Of a stretch of DNA of 64,000 nt, positions 63,799 to 64,000 are shown one piece after another; position 1 is the stretch's first letter; each line of letters starts with the position of its first letter. Under the pieces are notes generated by a model. It was not told where the DNA came from. It saw only the letters and a list, made by a program, of their open reading frames with translations, and ran no database searches. This stretch comes from Promethearchaeota archaeon. GTDB taxonomy: Archaea > Asgardarchaeota > Lokiarchaeia > Sigyniarchaeales > SOKP01. Where the stretch lies: NCBI GenBank assembly GCA_016839585.1, contig JAEOTZ010000016.1:1-64000 (forward strand), in the 5' to 3' direction. A program made the position numbers and the translations under genes.

Positions 63799-63887
63799 TA
63801 ATTAAATTTCTTTTGGATTTAAAATATAATTGAAATTTTTACAAAAATGTTTTTATATATAAAATTGATCTTTAATTACGAAAAGTA

Positions 63888-64000
63888 ATGGATCGTAAAA
63901 GATTAATTTTTGCTATTTTCCTCACTAGTTCATTAATCTTTGCATTATCTTCTTTTGGAGTTGGAGAATCCCACCCAGATTCATCATATAATTATAATAA
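63888..64000 (+). CDS. N-terminal piece of a secreted protein, cut by the window edge
   Basis: The frame starts with ATG 63888 and reads MDRKRLIFAIFLTSSLIF, then ALSSFGVGESHPDSSYNYN, and runs off the right edge. The first 24 residues form a clear signal peptide: basic N-region, hydrophobic core and a small-residue cleavage region near SSFG. TTTATATAT at about 63851 can serve as its TATA box. The identity is unknown because the mature part lies outside the window. Confidence 0.55.
   Translation, partial: MDRKRLIFAIFLTSSLIFALSSFGVGESHPDSSYNYN

Noticed and set aside
1-64000. CRISPR arrays, insertion sequences or prophage genes
   Set aside because: No regularly spaced repeats, transposase or integrase motifs, or terminal inverted repeats with target duplications were seen. 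Repeated A/T runs are due to base composition.

Overview
The window reads as a piece of an Asgard archaeal chromosome, most like the Lokiarchaeia/Thorarchaeia type. This is inference from gene content, not from a marker phylogeny. The DNA is very AT-rich. Archaeal TATA boxes and GGTGA/GAGGT ribosome binding sites are visible. Information-processing genes are archaeal (aIF1A, Spt5, Cdc48, archaemetzincin, TrmB-type and ArsR-like regulators). The eukaryote-like content is typical of Asgards: three Rab/Ras-like GTPases, a fourth that is circularly permuted and membrane-anchored, a probable longin/roadblock protein and a possible arrestin-like protein. Metabolism points to an anaerobe with a Wood-Ljungdahl pathway (CdhD, an FwdF-like polyferredoxin), tungsten aldehyde oxidoreductase, 4-hydroxybutyryl-CoA dehydratase-type chemistry and several acyl-CoA dehydrogenases.

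Layout. 1-450: a lone RNA gene that I read as a circularly permuted 5S rRNA, inside a 9-bp flanking stem. 0.6-7.5 kb: a membrane protein, a cupin, GTPase-PIN-GTPase, an iron alcohol dehydrogenase, a cupin with an ATT start, aIF1A, Spt5 with a long acidic tail, and a longin-like protein. 7.5-16.5 kb: four paralogous acyl-CoA dehydrogenases around a penicillin-acylase-type hydrolase and several small Cys proteins. 16.7-25 kb: the permuted GTPase, a methyltransferase, a DUF4139 protein, a thioredoxin-like protein, AOR, a GTPase and an arrestin-like protein. 25-34 kb: a DUF1998 helicase, an FGGY kinase, unrecognised membrane proteins and an ABC-2 exporter. 34-41 kb: LysR, DsrE, TusA, TrmB, two DUF6125-like proteins, an amidotransferase, a gamma-glutamylcyclotransferase and CdhD. 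41.5-45.8 kb: the DAP-lysine genes dapF-lysA facing dapB-dapA. 46-52.3 kb: two duplicated multi-PAS histidine kinases, one response regulator and the remnant of a second. 52.3-55.6 kb: ADP-ribosylglycohydrolase, archaemetzincin, a decayed HerA-like ATPase and a tRNA-Pro with a ~30-nt insertion. 55.7-64 kb: AbfD-type dehydratase, polyferredoxin, a metalloprotease, a regulator, Cdc48, an Hsp20-like protein and the start of a secreted protein.

The most striking observations are: (1) the permuted 5S rRNA gene, with a UUCG loop joining the two strands of helix I and free ends in loop C; (2) a circularly permuted Ras-like GTPase with a C-terminal membrane anchor; (3) a recurring pattern of genes (cupin, AOR, CdhD, polyferredoxin) whose reading frames can only begin at ATT or ATA, with a GGTGAT-like site at proper spacing; (4) an inserted tRNA-Pro; (5) a kinase/regulator duplication in which one response regulator decayed.
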